Source: Eudorina sp. 2006-703-Eu-15
Taxonomy: Eukaryota > Chlorophyta > Chlorophyceae > Chlamydomonadales > Volvocaceae
Reading direction: 5' to 3'
DNA length: 64,000 nt
NCBI GenBank assembly: GCA_003117195.1
Contig: BDSI01000077.1
Span: 441,501-505,500 of the forward strand
Shown: in pieces, positions 25,339 through 38,400 of the stretch
Layout: each line of letters opens with the position of its first letter
Numbering within the stretch: position 1 is the first letter of the stretch
Notes under the pieces: model-generated
Databases searched by the model: none
Told to the model about the DNA's origin: nothing
What the model saw: the letters and a program-made list of their open reading frames with translations, nothing else
Made by a program: the position numbers and the translations under genes

Positions 25339-25343
25339 TGTAA
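25339..25343 (+). terminator. Candidate TGTAA polyadenylation signal of DHX37
   Basis: TGTAA lies 84 nt downstream of the DHX37 stop codon, with a second copy at 25425-25429. TGTAA is the usual volvocine polyadenylation motif. Which copy is used cannot be told from sequence. Confidence 0.5.
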
Positions 25344-26065
25344 CATCATCCAATTGTTGAACCATAGGTAGAAAGCGTGTACATGCTTGGTATGGTAGGT
25401 AGCCGTGATTGACGCCAAGGGTGTTGTAAACATCGTGCCACGGATATGCCACAAATTCCTAGTGACGAGCGACCAGTGGCGCGGTCCCCCCGCCCGGGAC
25501 CGGGACGCCGGGGACCGATGTGAGCCGCTGGTAACCGAGGAGTCCATCTCGACCGTCGATGTGAATGATACCGCCTAATCGGGAACTTGTGTGTTTTAAA
25601 AAGAAACTGAGCCTGTTTGTAAAACGAAACTGAGCCTCTGTGTGTGTGTGTGTGTGTTGTTGTTGGGGGGAGGGGGGAGGAGTCCGGCGGGGCCGCATGC
25701 TACCGTGTTCGGCCGAGGTGCCAGGTGTCAGGCACCCTGGGAGGAAGCCAGGACGGTCATGCACACACGGGCCAATGGCGGGCCGCCTCTCCGGGGGCTC
25801 CCGGCGGGTGAGGTATCATTCGGCTCGGCCTATAAGCTGAGAGATGGGATGAGGGCAGCGCTGCAGCGGGTGTTCCGTTGCGTCTGTCGGCGGCAGGGCG
25901 GCCTCACTGGGGGTTTTCCCTCCCATGGGTGTGCGCAGATGCTCCCTTAACCCTTTGTGGGGGTCCGCCGTCACTCCATTCATTCACAGCGGTAGGTAGG
26001 GCTCCTGCCGCGGGGCGTCGCTGGGCGCTCCCACCCACTCCACAATGTGGAGTCCACTGTCTACC

Positions 26066-26197
26066 AATGTCCTGTACCCCTGCTCGACATAGCACACCAA
26101 TGTCCTGTACCCCTACTCCACATAGCACACCAATGTCCTGTACCCCTGCTCGACATAGCACACCAATGTCCTGTAGCGATGCTCAACATCGCACAAG
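26066..26197. repeat. 33-bp minisatellite, about four copies
   Basis: A 33-bp unit beginning CACCAATGTCCTGTACCCCT is repeated four times. The copies differ by a few substitutions, and the last copy is the most diverged. It is intergenic, downstream of DHX37. Confidence 0.9.
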
Positions 26198-26660
26198 CAC
26201 ACCCCATCCATACGCCCATGAGAGGTCGGCCTGCCAACTGCCACATAACAGCGCCCGGGTTGAGACAAGACCTAAGACCTGTTACTGTGGGGATGACCTG
26301 CCTGTGCGAGGGGATGGCCCCCTTGGGGTGGAGGTGGTCGCACCGTTCCGACACGGGAACGCTCTGCAACCACGAGCAGGCTGGCTGCACATCACAGTAC
26401 AGCACAGCACAGCACACCTCCCGGTGGTCCTGAGTCGTCAGTCATGCATTAGGCCCCTCCCCTTTTGATGTGATGTCGTCACTCACTCCTGCTCACCAAT
26501 CCCACATTCACCCCAGGTTCCCTGTCCCTCAGCTGAGGCGAAGCGAGGGAGGGAGGAGCGCACCCGGGCGGGCTCCCCCACCCACCCAGTGTGCGACGGC
26601 CCTGCACGCATCACGCACAAGGCCCACCTGGTCTATTCATTCAGGAGAGGATCCTGAATT

Positions 26661-26758
26661 TCAGGTCCATCCGTTCAGGTTCATCCATTCAGGTCCATCC
26701 GTTCAGGTTCATCCATTCAGGTCCATCCGTTCAGGTTCATCCATTCAGGTCCATCCGT
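26661..26758. repeat. 28-bp minisatellite (two alternating 14-mers)
   Basis: ATTCAGGTCCATCC and GTTCAGGTTCATCC alternate for about 3.5 copies of the 28-bp unit. It is intergenic, about 110 bp beyond the transporter stop codon. Confidence 0.9.
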
Positions 26759-26866
26759 CAGGACGTGTTGCTGGCTGCAGTGGTCCAGCTGTGCCCCTAC
26801 CTGGTGGGCTGCTCCCCTGCTCATCCCGGACCTTACCGACCGCCGCTCTGTCCGGAAGGCTTAAAA

Positions 26867-27076
26867 CTACACATTTTGCGGATCCGGCGGCTTGGCCGCA
26901 GCCCGCCCTGCCGCAGCCGCCAAGCCCGCACTCGTCGTCCCAGCAGCAGGGCATTGCAGCACGCCCATGGCCACGCCGCCGGTGCCAGGGCGGCCCATGC
27001 TACCGCTACGTGGCCCGGGTTCACTGCAGTCGCCCTCATGCTGCCTGCTACTGCAACTATCGGCGCATGGGCTGGT

Positions 27077-27125
<49 letters not shown>

Positions 27126-30120
27126 CCGGTCCCCGCCGCTGCTAACCCCGGTGGTGCAGTAGAGGGCCCGGATGCGGACGCGGGCGCGGGCGCACACCTC
27201 CCAACCCTGTCCCCTTCTCCCGCCTCACCCGACACGCCACACCCGCGCGCGCTTGCCTCCAAGGCTCCGACACACCTCCGCCCCGAGCCCGCCTCGTTGC
27301 TCTTCTCCTCGTCGGGCCTGCGGGTGCCTTCCCCTCCGCCTCCCGCCGGTAGTATTACCATTTGCGCCCACCGTCCCGCTGTCTGATCTGGTCCCGCCGG
27401 CGCGGCGTCCCCGGTGCCCGCAACCGCCGCCGCCTCCCAGCGCCCCAGCACCTCCGACCCGTGGGTCGTCAGCTCCGCGGGGCTGGGCATCATCATCAGC
27501 GGCCTCCGCTCCAGCACCAACGCCTCCTCCTGCTCCTCCTCCTCCTCCTCCCCTTCCGGGTGCCCATAACCACCCCCGCCAGCACCAGCACCAGCACCAG
27601 CACCAGCACCAGCACCAGCACCAGCAGAAGCAGCACCCCGCGGTGACCTCCGGGTGGCAGTGCGCCTCCAGCCCGCAGCCCTGGACGGCCCCTCACGCCC
27701 TTCCCCAACATCCTCATCCCCGTCACGGTCGCACCCAACGCGTCGCCCCACCAGCTCTATCGCCCCCTCGTCCGCCCGTCCGCTCCCGCCGGGTGCCGGT
27801 ACCGGTACCCCCTCGTCGTCGTCGTCGTCGTCGTCGACGTCGACCGCGCGATTCAGATCTCCGCTCCCGCCGCCCTTCCGCGCCGAGATTCCCACCGATG
27901 GGCGGCCGCGGCTACGGCGGACGACGCTCCTCCTGCTACTGCCGCTGTGGCTGCTGCTGCTGCTGCTGCGGCTACCGCCACCATCGCTGCCGCCGTCTTC
28001 GACGGCGTTGGCTGTGGCCGCGTCCGACCCCTTGCCGCCCGCCGCCGAGTCCTCCTGTCCGGCGGCACTGTCACCGGCGGCCGCCGTGTCCCCATTGTGG
28101 CCAGAGGCCGTTGGCGACGGTTGCGGCGGCGGTTGCGGCGGTTTCTTGGGTTTGAAGTTCACCAGGACGGCCCCCGCAGCGATCAACAGCGACCCGGCGC
28201 CGCCCAACAGGGTCAGCTGCTCGTTGAGGAACATAAGGCCCAGGAGGTAGGAGTACACGACCTGCGGTCGCCGGGTGTGTCGGGTGTCGGGTGTCGGGTA
28301 TCGGCACCGGTGTCGCTGAAAAAAAACACGACCCACGAACTTACGCGGACCCAGATCAGATAAGATCAGATAAAAGTAGAATCAGATCGCCAACCCGCTC
28401 CTGTCAGTCGATCGAAGAAGAATGTCTTCGTTTGCAGGTGAACGAGAACGAAAGAGTCACTACGACCCTCGGGGCGCTTGGCTGGGTTTCCTTCAACCCC
28501 CCTAGAGTGTAATAGGGACTCCGATTTCTCAGGCGCCGCCCCCATGCGGCATCCTACACCCCCCACACACACACACACATCCCCGAAAGCAGCACCTGCA
28601 CATCTCCCGCTACCGTACCGTGCCGTACCGTACCGTACGGCAAGCGTCCCCTGGGGTCCCGTACGTACCTGCGTCAGGTTGATGGCCGACGCCCTGGCCG
28701 CGTGCAGCAGCTGGAAGCCCCGGCCGATCAAGATCTGCCCCCAGAACGAGCAGGCCGCCACCCCCAGCAGCAGCGCCCATTGCGGTCCCGTGGGCGCCAC
28801 CGCCGGCTTCGGGAAGCCCACCGCCAGCGGCACCACTGAGGTGGCCGCCGCCGACACGTGGAAGTACACCGACATCACGAGCGCAGGCTCCGACTTGCCG
28901 ATGTGCCGGATGGAGATGAAGGCGCCGGCTGACAGCACCGCCGACAGCAACCCAAACATGGTCCCCAGCAGCCGTTGCTCGTCCCAGCCCGCGGCGGCGG
29001 CGCCGCCGCCGCCGCCCTCGGCTCCTGCCGTACCGACACCCACGTTGCCGTCGCCGTGGAGCCCAGCTGCGCTACTGCCCGGGTTCTGGGTTTCGGAGGA
29101 GCCGAAGAGGAAGGGCGGCCGGGTGATGAGCACGAGGCCGCACAGGCTCACGAGGACGCCCAGCACGCCGCGGAGGCCGAGGGGCTCCTTCATGATGGCC
29201 CAGGCGGCGACGGCCGTGATGGCGGGGTTGAGGAAGAAGAGGGTCACGGCGTCCGCCAAGGGGAGCATCTTGAGGGAGAAGTAGTAGGTGGTCATGGCGG
29301 CGGCGCCGAAGAGGCCGCGGGAGATGAGGAAGTGGAGCTTGGCGCGGTGGCCGAAGAGCGGGGAGATGCCGGCGGCGCGGGCGTAGGCGGCGCAGACGGT
29401 GAAGGAGGTGAAGGAGCGGAAGGCCACGATCTCAAAGACGGGGATGGACGAGCCCATGAGCTTGACGAACAGCGCCGCGAAGGAGAAGACCAGGGCGGCG
29501 CCGCAGACGCAGGCGATGCCCGAGTCCCATGTCGCTCTGGTAGGGTTGTTGAGGTGGCGAGGGGGGGGTGAAGGGGTTTGGCGAGCGGGCGGGCGGGCGG
29601 GGGAGGGCTTAGGGTTTGAGGGACACCAGAGACCGGTGGTGGGGGGAAGAGCCCGGTGGGGCCCGGGCCACCGAGCGCAAGGGGGCGGTGGCTGCAGGGT
29701 TGGGGGTGGAGGCGCGTGACGACGCCCAATTCAGCGAGTCGACCAGTGTTAGACTTTGAGTCCGAAAGCGATGTGTTCTGCTGCTGTACGCCACAGAATG
29801 TGAATTGTGAGGGAACACACGTTGCGGCGGTATGCGGCAGTGCGGTAGGCCAAACCTGGCGCGAAAAGACGTGTAGTTTGCAGTGAATGTCGCTATGTAT
29901 TAGCTTAAGGATCAAGGGGTCCAAGGGCGGACATGACCGAAGATGTTGGCCAAGACGTGAGACGCAGCGCGTACCGGGCAAGTGCCTCGAGTCGACGTCG
30001 GACGGCTACAGTGCGAGGCACAAGGATTTGGCCACTGCTATCAATGGAAACGTCAAGGAGTGGTTTTTCATCATCAGGAGCCGGGTGCGACTGGCTGACT
30101 CCCGGCATTACGATAGACAT
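26867..30120 (-). CDS. EamA/DMT-family (SLC35G-like) membrane transporter with long low-complexity tail, 3 exons, 802 aa
   Basis: Exons (- strand): 29975-30120, 28669-29536, 26867-28261, all in phase. The ATG at 30118-30120 has an in-frame TAG 9 nt upstream. Residues 49 to about 375 form two EamA repeats with about ten hydrophobic helices: FSFAALFVKLMGSSIPVFEI, the RGLFGAAAMTTYYFSLKMLP region, NPAITAVAAWAIMKEPLG, then a second repeat ending SYLLGLMFLNEQLTLLG and LLIAAGAVLVNFKPKK. Family members export or exchange small metabolites, but substrate cannot be predicted. After the last helix, about 425 residues are disordered. They include acidic runs, a Gly-Ala repeat, LVLERRPLMMMPSPAEL and a run of 16 histidines. 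The tail may include 3' sequence that is really spliced out or untranslated. The domain is confident; the C-terminal end is not. Confidence 0.82.
27077..27124. repeat. (ATG)n microsatellite encoding a poly-His run
   Basis: About 16 ATG/GAT triplets. On the - strand they read as CAT codons and give 16 consecutive histidines if the transporter frame extends this far. Confidence 0.9.
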
Positions 30121-32430
30121 CGCAAGCTATGACGATGAACTCATAAGAATTTCGAAGCAAGACTTCTTTGTACAAGGAAATGGCGTCATGTAATATCAAC
30201 GTTTGCATTGGAAGGAAACGTCATCATTTCATGTTACAAACATCCCTCGAGGCTAGAATTCAGGCATGACAGATAGACCTAGTTGACACCTAATGGCATT
30301 GGTTTCGGCCTCAAACCCCGCTCTCATTACGCATGGGTGTTGGCACTTGGCAGACGTAAGCGGTCGTTAGCGGTTGCGTCGGGACGGTACAAACGGTTCA
30401 ACCGTAGCAACCAGCAAGAATGCAATTGGAAATGTGCTGTCCATCTTACATTTTATTCTCCATGCCATTCTCACTGCGCACACACGGCTATGTGTCCTGG
30501 CGCACAAACGGAACGGGCGCGGGGTTTCGTTCCGCTGCACGGTGTTTCCGCTTCGTGCCCCAGCACTCCGCGATGGTCTTGCTCCCTGCACGCCGTTGTT
30601 AGACGCCCCTTGGCCAGCCTCGGTCGCATGCGAGGATGGGTCATGGAAAGTGTCCGACGGAGAAGCCCAGGAAGAACCCAGCTCCGCCTGCTCTGACGAC
30701 AACGAAGAATACCCTGTGGCGGCATCCCTGGCGGCATCCCACGAAGAACACCCTGTGGCGGCATCCCATCCAGGGGTCGATGGGCTCCGCTGCAAATCCC
30801 ATTCATTCATTCATTCATTCATTCATCCAGGCTCGGGTCACCGTTGCATGTATAAATACGGTAGCGGTTCACATTTCGGTTGAAGCTGTGCGAATGGGGC
30901 GATCTGAGGCTTCCCGCTGGGCCCCCTGTCAGCACGCCGCCTGGACAGAATCCCAGAGGGGTGGGACCATCACAACCGGCCCATCTTGACCATCACAGCC
31001 TTTCCCCTGCCATATGCACATGCCTTAGGAAGGCGTGTCTTCCGATACGCCCATGAACCCATGATGGGCCGTGATGCGCACAGACAAACCGGACCGGACC
31101 CTTCCCACGCATATGGCTATTGGCTACCGTAGTCAGTGGCCGCCGCGCCTCCACCACCCCGCGAGGAAACCGTGGCGGTCCCGGTGGCCGCTATCCAGGA
31201 AGCCAACGAGCTCCTCATATGTGTACTGGTCCATGGTAAAAAAGCAAATACCTATTTGTTCTTTCTGCTAGTTGTTGTGCCATAAATTAAAAACGCTACT
31301 AGTAGTTTGACCTCGTACCGCACGGCTTCGTCCGGCAGGACGCGCTAACCCCCCCTGCCAGCCCTGTTGGGCACCGTTGGTGCCTCCCATGCGGGCCTTA
31401 TGTAACACCGCTCCGTTGCCCTCAAGCCGCATGGTAGCGCAGCGCGCAGGCCAGGAAACCAGGGATCCAGGGAACCAGGGTCACGGCAGGCCACACTCGC
31501 CTTCCGGGCCACGGACAGACCCACGGGTCACGCTATTCCCCACGCAAGGCCTTGCCCCTCCACCACCATATGAACCCCCATGCCCTACCCCCATGCCCTC
31601 CATCTGCGGCGCCCAGATCCGCACCCCAGCCTCCACCTGTAACCCCACCCCCATCCTTCCAGCCACAGCTCCTCCCGGGTGCGAAACCTCGCAAAGTGCG
31701 GTCCCCCGATCTCAGGTTTCGGGGGTTATCAAGTCCCGAGCCTCAGACCTTTCTTTACCTCAAGCGCCGCTAAGGCCCAAAGTTACACACCCTGCAACCC
31801 ACACACCCCTTCCCCGGTCTGGCGTGATGGCTTCTTCGCCCCCACCACACCCCGCACACCTCAGGCGCCCGGCTCATTTCACGCAGGCGGAGTTACAGTG
31901 TGCGCCCAACACCTCCGACCGCACCGGGCAACCCATTACCCCGCACCACGACAAGCTAATGAAGAAGCAGCGCGCCCCCCTTACCTTGATGTGCATGGGA
32001 CCCTACCCCGCACATCCAACCGTTGCCTGCCCCTTCCGGCGTGCCACTGCAGGGGCTGTCCTGATGGGCGGCTGTCCCGACGATCACCACCGACATCCCA
32101 AAGGTCACCAATCTCCGAAGACGAATTTAAAGTTTGAAATCGCACGCGGGCGGGATCCGGATCCAGACACACAAACCCTAGAGTGCCCTGCCGTACCGTC
32201 CCTCTACGAACCCCAGACAGACAGACACCTTCCCATGTACGGAGGATGAGTTGATTCTGGGGGTTTGGGGTTTGTCCTGCTCCAAACCCTGGACCGGACA
32301 CCTCAGCCCCCGCAGTCCCGCTTCCCACCGCATCCACGCTCCGGCAGTCCGCGCAGCCTCATCGTCGCCCACCCCATGCTTCACAATTACACCCCCGCTC
32401 CCGCAGCAGCCCCCGCATCGCGCCAAACCC
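30121..32430. other. Spacer between the transporter start and the CFAP65 3' end
   Basis: It holds the transporter promoter and 5' UTR at its left and the CFAP65 3' UTR at its right. It contains an (ATTC)n tract at about 30802-30829 and no exon series with recognisable motifs. Open frames such as 31377-32249 + are Pro/Thr-rich and lack splice context or motifs. Confidence 0.55.
32387..32391 (-). terminator. Possible TGTAA polyadenylation signal of CFAP65
   Basis: TTACA on the + strand reads TGTAA on the CFAP65 strand, 40 nt beyond the stop codon. That would give an unusually short 3' UTR, and other copies lie near 31784 and 31888. Confidence 0.25.
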
Positions 32431-35400
32431 TCACCCCGCCCGCGGCGTCTGCGCCACCGACGGCGGCAGCGACGCCACCTGCGACGGCGGCTGCGACGCC
32501 ACCTGCGACGGCGGCTGCGACGCCACCTGCGACGGCGGCTGCGACGGCGGCCGCGCGGGCTGCTCGTCCGGCATCTCCCAGTCGCCCGAAGCGCTCTCCT
32601 GTATCAGCCCCAGCAGGGCGCTCTCCAACACGTAGTCCGCTAGGATGCGCCACTCGGGGCTCACCAGCACACGCCGCAGCGCCGGGTCCTCCGCCAGCTC
32701 CTCCTCCAAACTGGGCCCCGCCGGCTCCGGTTGCGGCTCCGGCTCCGGCTGCGGTTCCGGTTGCGACGGCGGCTGCTGCGGCGGCCGCGGCTGTAGCGGC
32801 GACGGCTGGAGTCGGGGCGTCGCTTGCGTGGAGCCGGAGGCAGAGGAGCGCGCGGCGGTTGGGGCGGTTGGGGCGGTTGGGGCTGGCGGCGGCGGCGGAG
32901 GGGGACGCGGGGCCGGGGCCGGGGGCGGAGCTGGCGGCGGCGGCATGGTGGTGGGCGCGCCGGCCGCCGCGCGCGCCTCCAGGTCGTAGCAGGGGGCGAC
33001 ACGGGACCGGACCTCCGCGAAGCTCGGCGTCTCCTCCGGCGGCAGAAACTCGAACGCGCGGCGGAGGTCCGCATCGTCCAGCAGCTCCGAAAACAGTCCG
33101 GACAGGACGTCACGCGCCGAAACCAGCGCGTCGTACTCGACGCCGCCGCCTGACGGCGGCGGCGGCGGCAACGGCGGCGGCACCAGCTCGATCGGGGCGG
33201 GAGGAGCCGCCGCCGCAGGCGGCGGCGGCGGCGGCACCAGCGACGGCCCTACCGGCAGGGAAGGAATCGACGCCGGCGGCGGCAGCGTGTCGGCGTCCCC
33301 GCCAAAGGCCGTGACCTCACCACCGCCGCTGCTGACCCCAGGATCTTGGCCGTCGCCGGCGGCGACATCGACATCGTCGTCGGACCCGGCAGCGGCGGCG
33401 GCGGCGGCGCCGCCGCCGCCGCCAGATGTCGTCGACGCCGACGCTTCGCTGTCCAACAGCGACTTCTTCGACGCCGACGCGGCGGCTGCCGCCGCCGCCG
33501 CGGCCGCCGCAGGCGCCAGCAGGGCTGCCGACAGCAGCGCCGGCGTCATCGCCCCCCCCGCCGACGGCGGGTTTGCGAACGTCACATCGACCACGTCACC
33601 GCTGTCTGCCATCAGCCGATCAGCTGCCTCCCCTGGAGCTAGGGCACCGCCTTCGGAGCGGCCCAGCATCGGCGTATCCAGACCGCCATCCGCTGCCTTT
33701 ATCTTCGCCAGATTGAGGCTCAGGTCCGGCAGTTGACCGTTGGGGGCTCCGGAACCAGTCGAAGAGCCGGGCCGACCCAGCGGCGGCGCCGGCGGCGGTC
33801 CCGGGCTCGCCGCAGCGGCGCCGCCGCCGCCGAATTTGGACGGCGTCGCCAACTCGGCGGTGTACGGCCACACCGAGATGGCGCTGGAGGGACGAGATGG
33901 GTCCGGGTGCCGCGGCGGCAGCCGCGGCAGCGGCGGCGCCGGAGGCGCCGCCGGAGGCGGCGGCGGCGGCGGCGGCGGCAGCCGCTCCCAGAACGGCACC
34001 ACCGTGGGCGGCACCCAGCAGGCGCCCTCGGTCACGGCGGCGCGAGCCAGGTGCCGCTCGTGCGGCGGCACGTACCGCAGCGCCGCCAGCTGGTCGTCGT
34101 TCAGGATGCGCCCCGTCACCGTCACGCTGATCACCTGCGGCGCCGGCACCGTCAGCGCGCCGCGCGCCGCCTCCGCCGCGCGCCGCGTGCGCGTCTCCAG
34201 CGTCGCCGCGTACTGCGTCGCCAGCGGCTCGATCCGGTTCCGGATCGCGGTCGTCATGTACGCGTGCACGGGCAGCCGGCTGCGCAACCGGCTGGCGCGC
34301 TGCTTCGCCGCCAGCGCCGGCGGCGGCGGCGGCCCGCCCGCCGGCGGCGGCGGGTCCTCCGCGATCACCTCCTCCACGCGCTCCACCAGCGCCGCCTCCG
34401 CCTCCGCCGCCGCGGCGGCGGCGGCGCCGGCCGCCGCCGCCGCCTCCTCCATCGCGTCCTCGTCCACTCGGACGCCGCACCGCACCTCGCCCTCGAACAG
34501 CTGCGGCGTGACGCCCGCGTGCAGCGCGACCCGGCACACGAGGCGCTCCCCCGGCTCCAGGGAGCCACTGGCGGGGGTGACGGCGAGCGCCCCCTGGAGC
34601 GGCCGGCCCGTGAGCAGGTCGGCGGAGGGCAGCGGCGGCCCGGCGACGCCGGGCGGCGGCGCGAGGGCTCCGAGGTCCCAGTCGAAGGCGAGCGGGAAGC
34701 GGGACTTGTTGGTGAGGACGATGACGCGGCGGGTGAGGCCCTGTGGGACGCGGGACGGGGTTTTGGTGGGGATGGAGGGGATATAAACCCGGGGAGCTTC
34801 TGCTGTGCCGGGATCGATGCTCGGAGCGAATATCCCCCGCCCCCTCGTCCTCGCCCTTGCCCTCCGTCGCCCGCCGCCCGCAGCCCCCGACCCCTGCAAG
34901 CCGCACGCACCCAACTCACCCGCAGCGGCGTCACCCCCAGCGACACCACGTCGTGGTCCACGAACGCCAGCCGGCCCGACATGCCGGCACTGGGCGCGTC
35001 GCTCAGCCCCTGCCACGTGGCCCAGTCGCGGTCCGCCGCCGCCGCGGCCGCCGCCGCGGCCGCGGCGCCGTCGGCGGCCAGGCCCGCGTCCTCCGCGGCG
35101 GCGCTGTCGGCGACGGGCACTCCCGGGAGGGCGCCGTGGTGGGGCGTGGGCGGCGGCGCGAAGCCCCGTCCGACCAGTTCGATGACCTCCAGGCCCACGT
35201 CGCCCAGCAGCACCGGCACCCGCACCGAGTACTCCTTGGCCTGGGGGGGGGGCGAGGCCGTGGGGTGGAGCGGCGAGAGGCAGCGCATTGCGTCACATCA
35301 CACCACACCACATCACATCACACCGCCATCGCCACAGGCAGGTGCATTGGAAGTTGGTCCGAGACATGTAGGTAGGTAGGTAGGTAGGTAGGTAGGTAGG

Positions 35401-38400
35401 TAGGTAGGTAGGTAGGTAGGTAGGTAGGTAGGTAGGTAGGTAGGTAGGTAGGTAGGTAGGTAGGTAGGTAGGTAGGTAGGTAGGTAGGTAGGTAGGTAGG
35501 TAGGTAGGTAGGCAGATGAGGAACAGCTGGTGGAGGGAGTCAAGGTGCGGCAAGAAGCTCGAGGTCGGCTCTCCAGGGAGAGCCCCACGGCCTGTGACCA
35601 GTGCCCTCCCCCCACACGCACCCGGCACATGCTGAGCCTATGTTGCCCATTTCAAGACCCCAGTCACGCGCGCCCCCACCCCCGCCCCCACCCCACGCGC
35701 TCGCCTCCCCCAATCGCGCGCGCGCCCCCTTTCACTCACCCACCGGCCCTCTTTTTTGTCATAAAGTCAGCGAAACCGCAAAAGGGCACCAAAACGATAA
35801 CCACCGCCCCACCGCCCCCTCTCGCGGGCACCCCTCCCCCCTCTCACCTCCAGCGGCGAAAACCGCCAGTTGATGACGAACACCCCGCCGTGCGGCACCT
35901 CCCCCTCCGACGGCCCCACCAGCTCCAACACCCGGTGCCCCCAGCTCGCCGCCGCCAGCGCGTCCAGCGGCCGGGTGTCCAGCCGCCAGCGCACCGCCGC
36001 CGGGCCGCCGCAGCGCAGGGCGTACATCTGCAGCGGCGGCGCGGGGTCGCCCAGGGCCACCGGCTCCAGGCGGAAGGTGCGGAGGGGCGGCGGCAGCGCC
36101 AGCAGCTGCAGAGGCTCGGAGGTGGTCTTGGCCTGAGGGGGCGGGTGTGGGTGAGGGTGGGTGTGGATGGAGGGGTGTGGGGTGTGGATGGAGGGGTGTG
36201 GGGTGTGGATGGAGGGGTGTTGGGCGTGGATGGGTTCAATAGCTTAGGGTTTGGGGGGACGGGTGCCGACGGGGTGATGAATGGGTGCCGAAGGGAATCG
36301 ACGATCTTGCATACACTGTAACTGTAACAGCTGTAACTGCAACTCCTTAATTGTAACTGTAACTGATACTGATACTGACCGAGGGCTGCGGGGCGAAGGG
36401 CAACACCCCCACCTCCACAACAACACATCCACACCCTACCGGCCCTGGTTGTGGGTCCATCTCCTTACCTCACCCCAAACCCCAAACCCACAACCCCCAC
36501 ACCCCACCCCACCCACCTCCAGCTGCAGCCGCAGTCGCTTGCCGTCCGTCACATGCAAGAACACCGGCAGCGCGAACACGCCCTCCACACGCGGTCGGAA
36601 CTCCACCGTCACCGTGCCCCTGGCCCCCGGCTCCAGGGAGCCGTGCCGCGGCCGCATCTCAAACAGCCGGTGCTCCGAAATCACGTCCCGGACGCGCTCC
36701 GCCTCCGACCGCGGCCGACCCGACTCGACCCAGTTCTCCAGCTCGACGCCGTCGGGGTCGTCGAACGAGTGCAACTGCCAACTAACTGGCAACGGTGTCG
36801 GGTTGGAGAGCTCCAGGTGAACCGTGCGGGGCCGGCCGCCCAGGCCGTGGGTGCCGAAGTCCATGGGGAAGGGGCGCATCGCAGCGCAGGCGGCCTCGGT
36901 GGTGAGGGAGCCGCGGTCGTGCGCGGCGCGGAGGCGGATCTCCGTACCGGTGACCTCCGTACGGAGATGGTAGTTGAGGTCGTTGAGGCCGAGCATCTGC
37001 CAGAGCAGTTGTTTCGGTTGGTCCTCGCAGTACACGTCCGTGACCTCGAGCGTGGGGAAGGTGACGCGCGCGGTGAGGGGCGCGACGACCGGCGGCGGCG
37101 ACAGCGCGGCGGCGGCGGCGGCGGCGGCATCGCCGCCGTTGGCGGCGACGGCGGCGTCGCCCCCGAGGCCGCGGCCCGCAGACGGCGGACGGCTGCTGTT
37201 AGGCGCCGCCAGCAGCGGCGAGACGGTGCTACTGCGGCACCGGACCTGCAGGCTGTAGCGCTTCCGGAAGCGCGGGAACAACGTGACGGTGACGGTCTTG
37301 GCGGCGCGGGCGGGCAGCGCGCCCTCGGGCTCGTCCACCCAGCACTCGAGGCCGGCGGCGGCGGCGCCGACGGTGGCGGCGGCGTCGAGCCCCGCCGTGA
37401 AGTCGCAGGCGGTGGCGTCGTCGGCCTGTGGGGTGTGTGACGGGACCGCGCGGGACGGGACGGGTCAGGCGCCGCAACACACGTGGCCGTGGCGGCGGCG
37501 CGACGGGGGCGTACGCTGAACGAGTCACGCCCAGCAAGTGGGTTTTCCCCGAGCCGCCGTCCCCCCTGTCTCCTGCAGGCCACCAGGCCGTTTCCGTGTC
37601 TGTATTTACTCTTAAGACTTGATTTTTTACGAGAAAGCTTTGAAGAGGCTTTTCCCCTCCCTCTCCCTCTCCCTCTCCCTCTCCCTCTCCCTCTCCCTCT
37701 CCCTCTCCCTCTCCCTCTCCCTCTCCCTCTCCTCTCCCTCTCCCTCTCCCTCTCCCTCTCCCTCTCCCTCTCCTCTCCCTCTCCCTCTCCCTCTCCCTCT
37801 CCCTCTCCCTCTCCCTCTCCCTCTCCCTCTCCCTCTCCCCCCCAGTCCGCCCCAGCCCTGCTCACCGCCGCCTCGTCGTCCTCCGCCGCCACCACCTCCA
37901 GGCTGTACCGCAGCACACCGTCGCTGACGTTCTGCAGTACAAGCGGCCGCCGTACCGGATGCCCCACCCGCAGATCTCCAAGATCCAGATTCGGCGGATC
38001 CAGCGCCACCGCGCCCTGCGTGCCCTCGCCCACCAGCGACAGCGCCACGGCGGCGCCGCCGTCCGCGTCGCCGCCACCGTCGGCGTCTGCGCCGCCGCCG
38101 CCACCCAGCGGATCCAGTACGACGCACGTGGCTCGGCCTTCGTACACGCGCTGCGCGGCGGGCGCAAAGGCCCAGAGCAGCTGCACGCTCTCGTTGCCAC
38201 GGAGGGTCCCGGCGGCGGGGGAGACGGACACGACGCCCGCCATCTTGGGCGGGAGCCGCCAGCGGAAGTCCAGGGGGACGCGGCTGGGGTTGTGTAGGTT
38301 GATGGCGCGCTGGCTGGACGCGCCCACACACGTCGGCCTGTGGGCGTGTGGAGATGTGTTGTGGGGCGAGTGTCGGGGTTCGAAGAGCGTGTTGGGCATG

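Larger units (their letters stand above)
25256..26866. other. Convergent spacer between DHX37 and the EamA transporter gene
   Basis: It holds both 3' UTRs. TGTAA motifs at 25339-25343 and 25425-25429 (+) lie 84 and 170 nt after the DHX37 stop. Two minisatellites follow (26066-26197 and 26661-26758). No coding region with family motifs is seen. Confidence 0.6.

Noticed and set aside
31377..32249. 290-codon + strand Pro/Thr-rich frame in the spacer before CFAP65.
   Set aside because: It has no recognisable domain, no splice context and is of a composition expected by chance.
33733..35379. 548-codon + strand frame.
   Set aside because: It is antisense to the last exons of CFAP65, whose - strand frame carries family motifs. 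The GC-rich code leaves the opposite strand open.
35293..35630. - strand frames with Tyr-Leu-Pro-Thr repeats.
   Set aside because: They translate the (GTAG)n microsatellite in a CFAP65 intron.
37619..37840. CCCTCT array considered as a polypyrimidine tract of a + strand gene.
   Set aside because: The gene here is on the - strand and the array is far longer than a splice-site tract.
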